NCBI GenBank assembly: GCA_039208375.1
Contig: JBCCRC010000003.1
Span: 1-64,000, forward strand
Origin: JANQPC01 sp039208375
GTDB taxonomy: Bacteria > Pseudomonadota > Alphaproteobacteria > Rhodobacterales > Rhodobacteraceae
DNA: 64,000 nt
Direction: 5' to 3'
Positions within the stretch are counted from its first letter, which is position 1; each line of letters starts with the position of its first letter. Position numbers and translations under genes: made by a program. The notes beneath the pieces were generated by a model. It was not told where the DNA came from. It saw only the letters and a list, made by a program, of their open reading frames with translations, and did not search any database. Positions 35,178-43,343 of the stretch are shown piece after piece.

Positions 35178-35422
35178 TCGGCCCGAAGGCGCTGCTAGAA
35201 AGCCCCACGCTGATTAAATTACAAGAAACTTACCGCGATTGTCGAATGGTTTCGCGCCCACATTGCGCCATCGGCGGTCTCACACAGTGGCCGCATACCG
35301 CTGCCATTGTTCGAAGTATGTACGCAAATGCACGCGCGCTGCCGGCGGCGCTTGTTACGGCACGCACTGCAGGACACGATATTGGGAAGAATAGCATTTT
35401 TGTTTTGATAAGGAGTAAGCCG

Positions 35423-35860
35423 ATGTCGGCAAAGACTGTTTTCCTAGCCACCGCGCTCGCCTTTGGCATGGCGTCGGCGGCGCAGGCGGGGGATGTGGTC
35501 GCGCAGATGCCCGCCTCCGAAGACTGGTTCGAATTCGAAATGCGGTGGACGGAGGGGCCGGCAAGCTACAAGGCGCTCTGGATGGCAATGCCGGTTGAGG
35601 ATGACATTCTCATCTGCGGCGTCGGCCAGTTCACCCGCAATGATCTACTGCGCGAAAGCCGGCGCGCCTTGCGCGACATGGGCTTTTACATCGACGATGC
35701 ACTGTTTTTGCAGGATCTGAGCTTTTTCAGCAAAGGAGCCGGTCGCGGCAGCCTTGTGGGCGCCACCGCGAATTGCGCCTCTACCGGCAAGGCCCCGCCA
35801 CCAATCGTTACTATGGGTGTGAGCCTCCGAAACACCAAGCGCGGGCGCGTGGTATATTAA
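35423..35860 (+). CDS. Small secreted protein, function unknown
   Basis: A 145-residue protein with a clear signal peptide: MSAKTVFLATALAFGMASAAQA, with cleavage likely after AQA. The mature part contains FEFEMRWTEGPASYKALWMA and two cysteines in ILICGVG and TANCAS. I do not recognise a family. AAGGAG precedes ATG 35423 at an ideal distance, and the frame, signal sequence and codon usage support a real gene. It is divergent from the glycosyltransferase with 245 bases between, and convergent with folE2, whose stop lies 18 bases away. Confidence 0.75.
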   Translation: MSAKTVFLATALAFGMASAAQAGDVVAQMPASEDWFEFEMRWTEGPASYKALWMAMPVEDDILICGVGQFTRNDLLRESRRALRDMGFYIDDALFLQDLSFFSKGAGRGSLVGATANCASTGKAPPPIVTMGVSLRNTKRGRVVY

Positions 35861-35878
35861 CGCCGCGCGCGGGCCACC

Positions 35879-36979
35879 TCAGCCCACGTGGAAGAGCGTG
35901 TCGAAAAAGCGCGGATCGAGGCTTTCGGCCTCAAACGTGGGGCCATGGGTGAGCACGCTCACTGCATCGTGGCTGTGCAGGCTTTCCTGATGGCTTGCCA
36001 CCACCCGGAAATCGCTCACCCGCGGATCGGCCTGAAGCTGTTCAGCATAGAGCCGGGCAGCATCTTCCACGAAGATTGGGTTGGCTGCATTTAGCTCCGC
36101 AAACGCCTGCTCATCTTCGCGCTTAACCATCACTTGCGTCTCGGTGGCCACGGCGGCGCGGCAAAGATCCACGAGATCTTCAAACCATAGCCGCCCCGCG
36201 CTTTCGTCGAGCACTAGTGAAACGCGGGCGACGGACCGCTGGGAATGCGGGGTGGCCAGCTGCCCGCGAGTTTCGCGTGCATGTTCAGACAGTTCCAGCG
36301 AACACGGGCAAGTCGACGAATAAACGTAGTCGAGATGCACGATCTTGCGCCGAACGCTCGCAGTTTCGACCAACTCCAGCGCAATGTCGTAGTATTGAAA
36401 GCCTTCGAGGCCAGAGCGCAGCGAAGCAACCTTCATCGGGAAAGAGAGCCGCATCTGAATGCGAGCGTCGAGGCTGCCCAGATCGGCCTTGTAATCATCA
36501 AGCGCCGCTTCGATCACCCCGAAACTCGCCGTCTGGTCGGCGTGGCGATAGAAGCTACGCATGATGCGGCTCATGTTGATGCCTTTCTTGTCAGCCTCCA
36601 GGCTCACGGTGCCAGTGACTGACGTTTCGAGCACGAGAAAGCCGCCGTCGCGGGTGCGGTAGCGGATCGGCAGACGGAAGTTCGAGATACCCACATGCTG
36701 AATGCGCCGATGCGCGCCTTTGATCAAGCTCTCGGGCCCGTTCTGCAGATCGGGCAACCCAGCACGATACGCATCATCCACGCGGAATTCTGCAGGGTAG
36801 GCGCGGCTCAGCGCAGGATAGACAACCTCGGCGCCCGGCAACGCGCGAGCGATCTCAGGGTCAACCGCAGTGGCTTCGGCCGCCGGCGCGGATTCAGCGT
36901 AGCGGCGCAGTGTGGTGAGTGCCTCTTCGACATCTTCGCGCGTGATTTCTCTGTCGAGCGTGGCGGTGTGGATGTTCAT
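35879..36979 (-). CDS. folE2: GTP cyclohydrolase FolE2 (type IB)
   Basis: A 366-residue enzyme starting MNIHTATLDREITREDVEEA, which makes dihydroneopterin triphosphate from GTP, the entry to folate synthesis that in this window also includes folB and folP. The family signature is the Cys-rich loop SSTCPCSLELSEHARETRG, whose Cys binds the catalytic metal, plus TATPHSQRS-type LATPHSQRSVARVS. FolE2 works with several divalent metals, unlike the Zn-dependent FolE. Upstream codons are open, but the chosen ATG gives the normal N-terminus. No FolE homologue is in this window. Confidence 0.95.
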   Translation of the reverse strand: MNIHTATLDREITREDVEEALTTLRRYAESAPAAEATAVDPEIARALPGAEVVYPALSRAYPAEFRVDDAYRAGLPDLQNGPESLIKGAHRRIQHVGISNFRLPIRYRTRDGGFLVLETSVTGTVSLEADKKGINMSRIMRSFYRHADQTASFGVIEAALDDYKADLGSLDARIQMRLSFPMKVASLRSGLEGFQYYDIALELVETASVRRKIVHLDYVYSSTCPCSLELSEHARETRGQLATPHSQRSVARVSLVLDESAGRLWFEDLVDLCRAAVATETQVMVKREDEQAFAELNAANPIFVEDAARLYAEQLQADPRVSDFRVVASHQESLHSHDAVSVLTHGPTFEAESLDPRFFDTLFHVG

Positions 36980-37124
36980 CGTAAGCCCCTTCGTGCCCGT
37001 CGCATCGGGCGACACAGATGGGGTGGGTGCGCGCGATGTCCAGAAGAAGTTGCGTCAAAATCACGCAGCGATCAAATGATTGGGAGAATTCCGCAGATAT
37101 CGTCGGCCGGAGCATTCAACGAAA

Positions 37125-37865
37125 CTATCCATATATATCAAAGAAGTTTCGCAGAATGCGCGGGGCTTCGCGCATATCGGTGGCCAGCGCCTGATCGGTG
37201 AGAGCCTGCGCCTCGTCCGGCGCGAAATAGCCATGATTTTTGTAAATGCGGATGCGCTCGGCAAACACCCCGCCATCGGCTTCGGGGTGGAATTGGGTGG
37301 CATAGACATTCCGGCCATAGCGGATCATCTGGAATGGGCAGGTGTCTGACGCAACGAGATGCGCGCAGCCTGCAGGCAGGGCCTGTGTGGCCTCCTTGTG
37401 GCCAACGAGGATCGGGAAACTATCGGGTAGATCGGCCAAAAGGGGGTCCGCGGCACCGGCCTCGGTGCGCGTGGCCTGCGCCGGACCCACAGGCTCGCCC
37501 CAGCGGCGTTTGCTGACCTCAGTGCCCAAATGGTGGGCGAGGATCGAGATGCCGTAGCAGCAGCCCAGAAACGGCATATCGCGTTCAGTGATTTCGGGCA
37601 TGAGCGACAGGATTTGCGTCTCGATCCGCGCCTCTTCCGGCGGCTTAGCGGCGGGCTCGTCGCTCACGCAGCCTGGGCCACCGCCAACGACGATACCCGC
37701 AAAAGCAGTCAGCTCGAGCAGTGCGGGCAACGGTTCGCGGCTCAGGTCGATCCGGTGAGCGCGCTCTTCGGGCAGGCCACCCTTCTCGAGGAACGCGGCG
37801 AATTCGCCGTCGGAGGCGTCGCGCTCGGGCCGGAGCTGGAGGATGAGGAAGGGCTTGGCGGTCAT
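37125..37865 (-). CDS. Class I glutamine amidotransferase-like protein
   Basis: A 246-residue stand-alone type 1 glutamine amidotransferase, resembling the amidotransferase half of GMP synthase. The nucleophile Cys lies in FLGCCYGISILAHHLG and the His in YATQFHPEADGG. The partner enzyme is not encoded nearby, so the amide acceptor is unknown. It begins MTAKPFLILQLRPERDA. It is a single gene between folE2 and metZ, in its own transcription unit on the minus strand. Confidence 0.85.
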   Translation of the reverse strand: MTAKPFLILQLRPERDASDGEFAAFLEKGGLPEERAHRIDLSREPLPALLELTAFAGIVVGGGPGCVSDEPAAKPPEEARIETQILSLMPEITERDMPFLGCCYGISILAHHLGTEVSKRRWGEPVGPAQATRTEAGAADPLLADLPDSFPILVGHKEATQALPAGCAHLVASDTCPFQMIRYGRNVYATQFHPEADGGVFAERIRIYKNHGYFAPDEAQALTDQALATDMREAPRILRNFFDIYG

Positions 37866-37962
37866 GTTTCGAGATTTCTTGGCCTATCTTTCCCGCCTGA
37901 CCGTAATTTCAGGCAGTGCCAGTCCCCTCCCATCGCGCGGAATGCGCACCTTTGGCACGACG

Positions 37963-37981
37963 GGTGGCGCTTCACGCCACC
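37963..37981 (-). terminator. Hairpin downstream of metZ
   Basis: Arms GGTGGCG and CGCCACC (7 base pairs) with a five-base loop lie 39 bases past the metZ stop on the minus strand. No T tract follows, so it is only a candidate terminator or mRNA-stabilising structure. Confidence 0.4.
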
Positions 37982-38019
37982 GCGAAGACCAACGATGCCG
38001 TCACCCCGTCCGCGCATGA

Positions 38020-39201
38020 TCAAACCGCATCCAGCGCCTGTCGCAGATCCGCAATCAGATCCCCCGCATCCTCGATCCCAACGCTCAGCCGCACCAGCCC
38101 CGGCGTGATCCCCAGCGCCGCGCGCTGTTCATCGCTGAGCCGCTGGTGCGTTGTCGTCGCGGGGTGGGTGATGATCGATTTGGCATCGCCCAGATTGTTC
38201 GAAATCGTTACCAGCTTCAGAGCATTGAGGAAGCGGAACGCAGCCCCCTGCCCGCCCGCGATATCGAGGGCCACGACCGTTCCGCCTTCCGGCAGCTGCT
38301 CGGCGGCTAGCCCGTGCTGGGCATGACCCTGCAGCGCGGGGAAGATCACGCGCACCAGCCGGTTATCGCCTTCCAGTGCGCGCGCCACCGCAAGTGCCCC
38401 CGCCGCCTGGGCGCGCACGCGAAGATCCAGGGTTTCAAGCCCTTTGAGCATAATCCAAGCGGTAAACGGGCTCATCGCCCCGCCGGTGTGCTTGAGATAG
38501 GGCTCCACCGTCTTGCGGATGAACTCACGGCGCCCCAGGATCACGCCCCCCAGGGCGCGGCCCTGCCCGTCGATATGCTTAGTGGCGGAATACACAACCA
38601 CATCGGCCCCAAGATCGAGAGCGCGGGAAAACACTGGGGTTGCAAAGACGTTATCAACGATCACGGTCGCCCCCACCCCATGGGCCAGATCGGCCACCGC
38701 GCGCAGGTCAATCAGCTCCAGCGTGGGGTTCGAGAGCGTTTCGAGAAACACCGCCTTCGTGTCGGACCGGATCGCTGTGCGCCAGGCGGCCAGATCGGTG
38801 CCATCCACGAAGGTAACTTCCACGCCGTAGCGTGCGAGCACCTCTTCAAGGATGTAGAGACAGGAACCAAATAGCGCGCGAGCCGAAACCACGTGATCGC
38901 CAGCCTGCAGCATCGACGTCAGCGCGCCGTTGACGGCGGCCATGCCGCTGGCGGTGGCAAAGGCATCCTCCGCACCTTCCAGCGCCGCGATACGCTCTTC
39001 AAACATCCGCACGGTGGGGTTGCCGTAGCGGGCATAGATGAACTCGTCTTCGCCCGCATCGAGAAAGCGAGCTTCCGCGGCCTCGGCACTGTCATAGACA
39101 AAGCCTTGGGTAAGAAAGATCGCCTCCGCGACCTCACCATACTGGCTGCGGCGAGTGCCGGAGTGGACGAGTTTGGTGCGGGTCTGCCAGCTGTCGCTCA
39201 T
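38020..39201 (-). CDS. metZ: O-succinylhomoserine sulfhydrylase
   Basis: A 393-residue PLP enzyme of the Cys/Met-metabolism family, which uses sulfide to turn O-succinyl- (or O-acetyl-) homoserine into homocysteine, bypassing cystathionine. It starts MSDSWQTRTKLVHSGTRRSQ. The PLP-binding Lys is in VVYSATKHIDGQGRALGG and the substrate/PLP loop in YARYGNPTVRMFEERIA. The frame is open about 24 codons upstream, within the riboswitch, but the chosen start has GGAG at a good distance and the normal N-terminus. A SAM-II riboswitch and terminator precede it, which fits feedback by S-adenosylmethionine. Confidence 0.95.
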   Translation of the reverse strand: MSDSWQTRTKLVHSGTRRSQYGEVAEAIFLTQGFVYDSAEAAEARFLDAGEDEFIYARYGNPTVRMFEERIAALEGAEDAFATASGMAAVNGALTSMLQAGDHVVSARALFGSCLYILEEVLARYGVEVTFVDGTDLAAWRTAIRSDTKAVFLETLSNPTLELIDLRAVADLAHGVGATVIVDNVFATPVFSRALDLGADVVVYSATKHIDGQGRALGGVILGRREFIRKTVEPYLKHTGGAMSPFTAWIMLKGLETLDLRVRAQAAGALAVARALEGDNRLVRVIFPALQGHAQHGLAAEQLPEGGTVVALDIAGGQGAAFRFLNALKLVTISNNLGDAKSIITHPATTTHQRLSDEQRAALGITPGLVRLSVGIEDAGDLIADLRQALDAV

Positions 39202-39211
39202 GGACGTCTCC

Positions 39212-39243
39212 AACAAAAAGCCCCCGGGCGCGAGCGTCGGGGG
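39212..39243 (-). terminator. Intrinsic terminator inside the metZ leader
   Basis: On the minus strand, GCCCCCG and CGGGGGC pair across an 11-base loop and are followed by TTTTTGTT. This is a textbook rho-independent terminator, placed between the SAM-II aptamer and the metZ ribosome binding site, so it can act as the expression platform: SAM binding would favour termination. Confidence 0.8.
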
Positions 39244-39256
39244 CGGGATCGTCCCA

Positions 39257-39318
39257 GACCTCTTTAGCGGCATGTTTTACGTGGCCCGCAATCCGGTGAA
39301 CAAATCGCCACGCTGCGT
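39257..39318 (-). promoter_or_regulatory. SAM-II riboswitch (metA element) upstream of metZ
   Basis: The minus strand reads GCGTGGCGATTTG, then ACCGGATTGC, GGGCCACG, and finally GCTAAAGAGG, the conserved order of the SAM-II (metA) class. P1 pairs CGTGGC (39307-39312) with GCCACG (39280-39285); the conserved GATTTG (39301-39306) and GCTAAA (39263-39268) form the pseudoknot and SAM pocket elements. The position upstream of a methionine-synthesis gene in an alphaproteobacterium is exactly where this class is found. A search with the Rfam SAM-II model would settle it. Confidence 0.88.
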
Positions 39319-39434
39319 CGTACGATGTGCCCCCTTGGCGGTCAAGCACCGTCATCGAGGTGTCATGGCGCCTTCACGGCAACGTCGTATGTGCCAGCTA
39401 GGCGCCATCCACAAGATCTTGTGGATGTTGGCAA

Positions 39435-40331
39435 ATGAGCATCGTGAGATACAATGCCGTAGGCGATTACCCCGCGCCGGAGGCTCCCGGCGCCTTGGAA
39501 GCAGCGTTGACACGCCTGCCGCCAGAGGCGCCGCTCGTGATCTTGATCCACGGCTATAAGTATTCGCCCCATTCGGCCACGCGGAACCCGCACGATCACA
39601 TCTTTTCGCTCACCCCACCGCGCGGCGGGCGCTCGACCTCATGGCCCCGGCACCTCGGCCTTGGGCGCGGCGCACCCGGCGAGGGGCTCTGCGTGGCCTT
39701 TGGGTGGGACGCATGGGGCACCATCTGGGCGGCAGCAGCGCGGGCCCACACTGCGGGGCGGGCGCTTTCACGGCTGATCGATAAGATCGGTGCGCGGCGC
39801 GCTGGCCCAGTGGATGTCTTCGCCCACAGCCTTGGCGTGCGGGTGGGGCTTGGCGCTCTGCCTGGCCTTGCGCCCGGGCGGGTGGGCCGGATGATCCTGC
39901 TTTCGGGAGCGGAGTTTCAGGCGCGGGCGGGCACGGCACTTGCAACGCCTGCGGGCCGCACCGCGGAGATTGTGAACGTAACCAGCCGGGCCAACCGGGC
40001 GTTCGACCTAATGGTTGAAGGCCTGCTACAGCTGCCTTGGGCGGGGGGGCGTGCACTCGGCGCCGGGATCGGGGCGGCGCCCGGACTCTGGCGCGATTTG
40101 GATATCGATGATCCGGAGGTGCGCGCCCATCTTGCCCTGCGCGGCTTCCCTACCCGCCCACCCGCGCATTCCGTGTGCCACTGGTCGGGCTATCTGCGCC
40201 CGGGGCTGTTCCGGCTATACCGGGCGATCCTGCGCGACCGTCTGCCGCTGTCGATCCTGCCCCCTTCACCTGAGCGTGACGGCGCGGACGCACGCCCCGC
40301 CTTGTGGGGCGCGCCCAATCTGCCATCTTAG
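39435..40331 (+). CDS. Alpha/beta hydrolase-like protein
   Basis: A 298-residue protein with a hydrolase core. The first strand is LVILIHGYKYSPH (oxyanion-hole HG), the nucleophile elbow VDVFAHSLGVRVGLG (AHSLG in place of GHSMG), and further down MILLSGAEF. The C-terminal half is less conserved and Arg-rich. The family looks like a lipase or esterase of unknown substrate; no lid or signal peptide is seen. ATG 39435 has a weak ribosome-binding sequence. It diverges from metZ and precedes the GST gene by 28 bases, so the two may be co-transcribed. Confidence 0.7.
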   Translation: MSIVRYNAVGDYPAPEAPGALEAALTRLPPEAPLVILIHGYKYSPHSATRNPHDHIFSLTPPRGGRSTSWPRHLGLGRGAPGEGLCVAFGWDAWGTIWAAAARAHTAGRALSRLIDKIGARRAGPVDVFAHSLGVRVGLGALPGLAPGRVGRMILLSGAEFQARAGTALATPAGRTAEIVNVTSRANRAFDLMVEGLLQLPWAGGRALGAGIGAAPGLWRDLDIDDPEVRAHLALRGFPTRPPAHSVCHWSGYLRPGLFRLYRAILRDRLPLSILPPSPERDGADARPALWGAPNLPS

Positions 40332-40359
40332 GCGCAGCTACTAATCCAGGAGACGCGCC

Positions 40360-41073
40360 ATGCCTGCCCCGATTGACCTATACTATTGGCCCACGCCCAA
40401 CGGATGGAAGGTGACCATCGCGCTTGAGGAAATGGGCCTGCCGTACACCGTACATTGGGTGGATATCGGTAAGGGCGATCAGTTCGATCCCGATTTCCTG
40501 AAGATCGCGCCGAATAACCGAATGCCAGCGATTGTCGATCCGGAAGGGCCCGAAGGCGCACCGATCTCGATCTTCGAATCCGGCGCGATCCTGCTGTACC
40601 TCGCCCGTAAGACGGGGCAATTTTATGGTGAGACGGAGGCTGAGCGCGTTGCCGTCGATCAGTGGCTAATGTGGCAGATGGGCGGTGTGGGCCCCATGGC
40701 GGGCCAGGCACACCATTTCCTGAAGTACGCGCCCAAGATGGAGCCCCCGCAGGTTTTACCGTATGCGCAAGATCGCTACCGGGGCGAGGTGGCGCGGCTC
40801 TACGGCTTGCTCGACCGACAGCTCGCGGCGCGGAAATTTGTGGCAGGCGATAGCTTTTCGATCGCCGATATGGCGATCTGGCCCTGGGCGGTGCTCTGGG
40901 AGGGGCAGGAACAGGTCATCGACGACAAGCCGCACCTGGCGCGCTGGCTCGATGCAGTGGGTGCGCGGCCGGGCGTTCAGGCCGGCCATGCGGTGGGGGC
41001 GGAAAAGCGCGACCGCAAGCGGACGGCAGAAGAGGAGCGTGCGGCGCGCGAGGTGCTCTTTGGACGGAAGTGA
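40360..41073 (+). CDS. Glutathione S-transferase, nu class (YfcG/YghU-like)
   Basis: A 237-residue GST. The thioredoxin-like N-terminal domain starts MPAPIDLYYWPTPNGWKVTI, with the family's TPNG.KV motif, then PNNRMPAIVDPEG with the cis-Pro and FESGAILLYLARKTG. The helical C-terminal domain follows, with SIADMAIWPWA. This pattern matches the YfcG/YghU group, which has disulfide-bond oxidoreductase rather than classical conjugation activity. GGAGA lies at a good distance upstream. It follows the hydrolase gene by 28 bases. Confidence 0.92.
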   Translation: MPAPIDLYYWPTPNGWKVTIALEEMGLPYTVHWVDIGKGDQFDPDFLKIAPNNRMPAIVDPEGPEGAPISIFESGAILLYLARKTGQFYGETEAERVAVDQWLMWQMGGVGPMAGQAHHFLKYAPKMEPPQVLPYAQDRYRGEVARLYGLLDRQLAARKFVAGDSFSIADMAIWPWAVLWEGQEQVIDDKPHLARWLDAVGARPGVQAGHAVGAEKRDRKRTAEEERAAREVLFGRK

Positions 41074-41432
41074 GTGGCTCTGGCAAGCCCCTTCCGGCGC
41101 CCGGAACAAGCCCAAGGCGCCGGGCGTGCCTCGGCCCGGCTTTCTGCGCACATACCCTCAGCGCACGGACCCCTAACCGGTCTGCAACACCACTCTCCTA
41201 AGACCCAGCCCCGAAGCTTCCCTGCGCCACACCGCGCTTGATCCGTGGCGGCCCGTTCTCAAATATGGGGCGGTCTGTCCAGGCCGATGCCCCTCGCAGG
41301 AGGGCATCAGGACATCGGGGGCAACCCCGGCGGCATCGCCAACTTTGGCGACCAGGGCGGGCGCGTCACCCAAAACGCCAAACCCATGCGCCCCAGCAGC
41401 CAAGACAGGCCGGCGCCAGGCAAGCGCCTTGC
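41074..41432. other. 359-base non-coding stretch between the GST gene and yciB
   Basis: No gene was recognised. Short frames exist on both strands (for example 41173-41598 minus, which would overlap yciB), but their products lack any family pattern. A GC-rich hairpin (CGCCCGG with CCGGGCG, 41098-41126) follows the GST stop and may help termination. Otherwise I see no promoter or repeat I can support. Confidence 0.5.
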
Positions 41433-42035
41433 TTAGGCGTCTTCGTCTTCGATGACGTATTTCTGCAGTGCCACAATCTGCGTCCAGAGAAACAGGAACA
41501 GCACCAGCGGAAATCCGAAGGTTTCGATCTTCACCCAGGTGTCTGTCGACATCGTCCGCCAGACGATCTCGTTGCACACCGCAAGCGCGGCGAAGCACAT
41601 CATCAGGCGCCGTGTGAAGACCATCCAGCCCTCATGCCGCATCGGAAGAGCCTCACCCATCACCCAGGCCAGATATGAGCGGCCCTGCAAAAGCCCCAGC
41701 CCCAGAAGCCCCGCGAAAACGCCGTAGACGATGGTGGTTTTCATCTTGAAGAAGCGTTCGTCGTTGAACCACACCGTCAGCCCGCCGAAAAGCACCACAA
41801 GCACGGCGGTGAACACCTGCATGCGGCTGAGCTTTCCCGTCAGCCACCAGAGCACCGCGATTGAGGCCAAAAGGACGGGAACGAAACCCGCCGCTGCAAC
41901 GATGAACCCATCGTATTCGGTCCCGCCGATCACGTAGGTCTCATCCCGCACGTAAAGATAGACCGCGAAAAACAGGATGGGCGGCCCAAGCTCAAGCACC
42001 TGTTTCAGAACCGGATTGATCTCTTTGGTCTGCAT
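41433..42035 (-). CDS. yciB: Inner-membrane septation protein A (YciB/IspZ)
   Basis: A 200-residue protein with about five hydrophobic helices, starting MQTKEINPVLKQVLELGPP. Family hallmarks are LGPPILFFAVYL, FGGLTVWFNDERFFKMKTTIVYGVF and VKIETFGFPLVLFLF, which match YciB/IspZ, a membrane protein linked to cell division and envelope synthesis. The chosen ATG at 42035 gives the normal N-terminus; ten upstream codons are open. It lies downstream of the DMT gene with a 13-base gap, in one operon with it, the GNAT gene and ftsY. Confidence 0.92.
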   Translation of the reverse strand: MQTKEINPVLKQVLELGPPILFFAVYLYVRDETYVIGGTEYDGFIVAAAGFVPVLLASIAVLWWLTGKLSRMQVFTAVLVVLFGGLTVWFNDERFFKMKTTIVYGVFAGLLGLGLLQGRSYLAWVMGEALPMRHEGWMVFTRRLMMCFAALAVCNEIVWRTMSTDTWVKIETFGFPLVLFLFLWTQIVALQKYVIEDEDA

Positions 42036-42048
42036 TGTCGTCTGGCCT

Positions 42049-42951
42049 CTATCCGCCTCTCTCAACTATCACCGCCCCCAGCGCGATCAAGGCCATCAGG
42101 ATCAGCCGCCGGGGGCCCACCTTTTCGCCGAGGATAAGCCAGCCGATAAGCGCGGCGAAAACGGTGGAGGTTTCGCGCAAAACCGCCGCCTCGCCCACCT
42201 TGTCGAGCCGGGTGGCGAGCATGATCGAGCCGAAGGAGAAGAACGCAACGAACGCCCCCATCACCCCGCGCGCGGCCAACGGGCCAAGCGCAGGCGGGTC
42301 GTCCATCCGGCGATAACGCCAGGCGGCCACCCAGGGCATGGTCAACCCGTCGAGAAAGAAGAACCAGGCGAGAAAGGTGAAGGGATCGGCCGTGGCGCGA
42401 ATGCCGTAAGCATCGTAGGTGGTGTAAAGCGCCACGAACCCGCCGGTGAGCACCGCAAGGCCCAGCGCCAAAGGCAGGGTATCGCGCGCGGTTTCAAGGA
42501 AAATGAGGTTGTACACGGCAAGCCCAAAGATACCCGTGAGCAGCACCGCAACACCGAGCCACTGCACGCCCGTGAAGACCTCTCCGAAGATCAGATAGGC
42601 CCCGATCACCGCGAAAAGCGGGCCGGTGCCCCGTACGACCGGGTAGACCACCGTATAAGCCCCGAATGTATAGGCATTGGCCTGCATCACCTTGTAGCCA
42701 ATATGGATTACCACCGCGCCCGCGAAGATCGGCCACATATGCGGCTCGGGCCAGGGCACGCCGAAAAGCGCAAACGGCATGGCGATGATCGCATAGCTTG
42801 CGTCGATCGCGCCGCGGGAAAGCCAGGGATCGTGCCGCCCCTTCTGGAGTGCGCCGAAAACGGCGTGCAGGAAGGCGGCGAGAAGTGCCAGCGCGGTGGC
42901 GAGCGTGCCACCCGCCTCGGTGCCCTCCAGCGAGATCAGCCAGGCGCTCAC
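42049..42951 (-). CDS. DMT-superfamily permease (EamA-like)
   Basis: A 300-residue protein with about ten helices, read from a GTG at 42951 (VSAWLISLEG) that overlaps the stop of the GNAT gene by four bases (GTGA). Two EamA-type repeats are recognisable; VRGTGPLFAVIGAYLIFGEVF near the end of the first half and LRETSTVFAALIGWLILGEKVG near the C-terminus are the paired repeat signatures. Substrate unknown. It is part of the ftsY-GNAT-DMT-yciB minus-strand cluster and is a different paralogue from the DMT protein near ctaD. Confidence 0.87.
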   Translation of the reverse strand: MSAWLISLEGTEAGGTLATALALLAAFLHAVFGALQKGRHDPWLSRGAIDASYAIIAMPFALFGVPWPEPHMWPIFAGAVVIHIGYKVMQANAYTFGAYTVVYPVVRGTGPLFAVIGAYLIFGEVFTGVQWLGVAVLLTGIFGLAVYNLIFLETARDTLPLALGLAVLTGGFVALYTTYDAYGIRATADPFTFLAWFFFLDGLTMPWVAAWRYRRMDDPPALGPLAARGVMGAFVAFFSFGSIMLATRLDKVGEAAVLRETSTVFAALIGWLILGEKVGPRRLILMALIALGAVIVERGG

Positions 42952-43343
42952 GGAACGGTGCGGGCCATGCCGGTGCGGTGGGAAAAGCCGTGGCTTGCGT
43001 AAAGCCGTTCGGCGCCGGGATCGGCGATCAGGCTGATATAGGCGCCCCGGGGCAGGTTGGCATCGGCCCAACCCATCAGCGCCTCGATGATCCGGTGGCC
43101 ATGGCCTTGCCCCTGATATTCGGGATGCACGGCCACATCGACCACTTGCGTGAAAGCGCCGCCATCGCCGATCAGCCGCGCCATGCCCACAAGCCGCGCG
43201 CCATCACGCAGCCAGACCCCGTGCAGGGTGTTTGCCAGCGAAATCTCGGTGGCCTCCGCCCCGAAATCGCTCATCCGAGCGGCGGCGCGCAGGCCACGGA
43301 ACTCGGCCACATCAGGGGCGCGCGGCGAAAACTCAGCTGGCAT
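42948..43343 (-). CDS. GNAT family N-acetyltransferase
   Basis: A 131-residue protein starting MPAEFSPRAPDVAEFRGLRAA. The acetyl-CoA binding loop is VHPEYQGQGHGHRIIEALMG (V.P..QG.G.G), and the C-terminal GAERLYASHGFSHRTG is the usual GNAT end. It overlaps the last eleven bases of ftsY and the start of the DMT gene (GTGA), so it is translationally coupled to both. Acceptor unknown. Confidence 0.92.
   Translation of the reverse strand: MPAEFSPRAPDVAEFRGLRAAARMSDFGAEATEISLANTLHGVWLRDGARLVGMARLIGDGGAFTQVVDVAVHPEYQGQGHGHRIIEALMGWADANLPRGAYISLIADPGAERLYASHGFSHRTGMARTVP

Noticed and set aside
41173..41598. A 141-codon minus-strand frame in the gap before yciB
   Set aside because: It runs into yciB in another frame, and its product has no recognisable pattern; base composition explains it.
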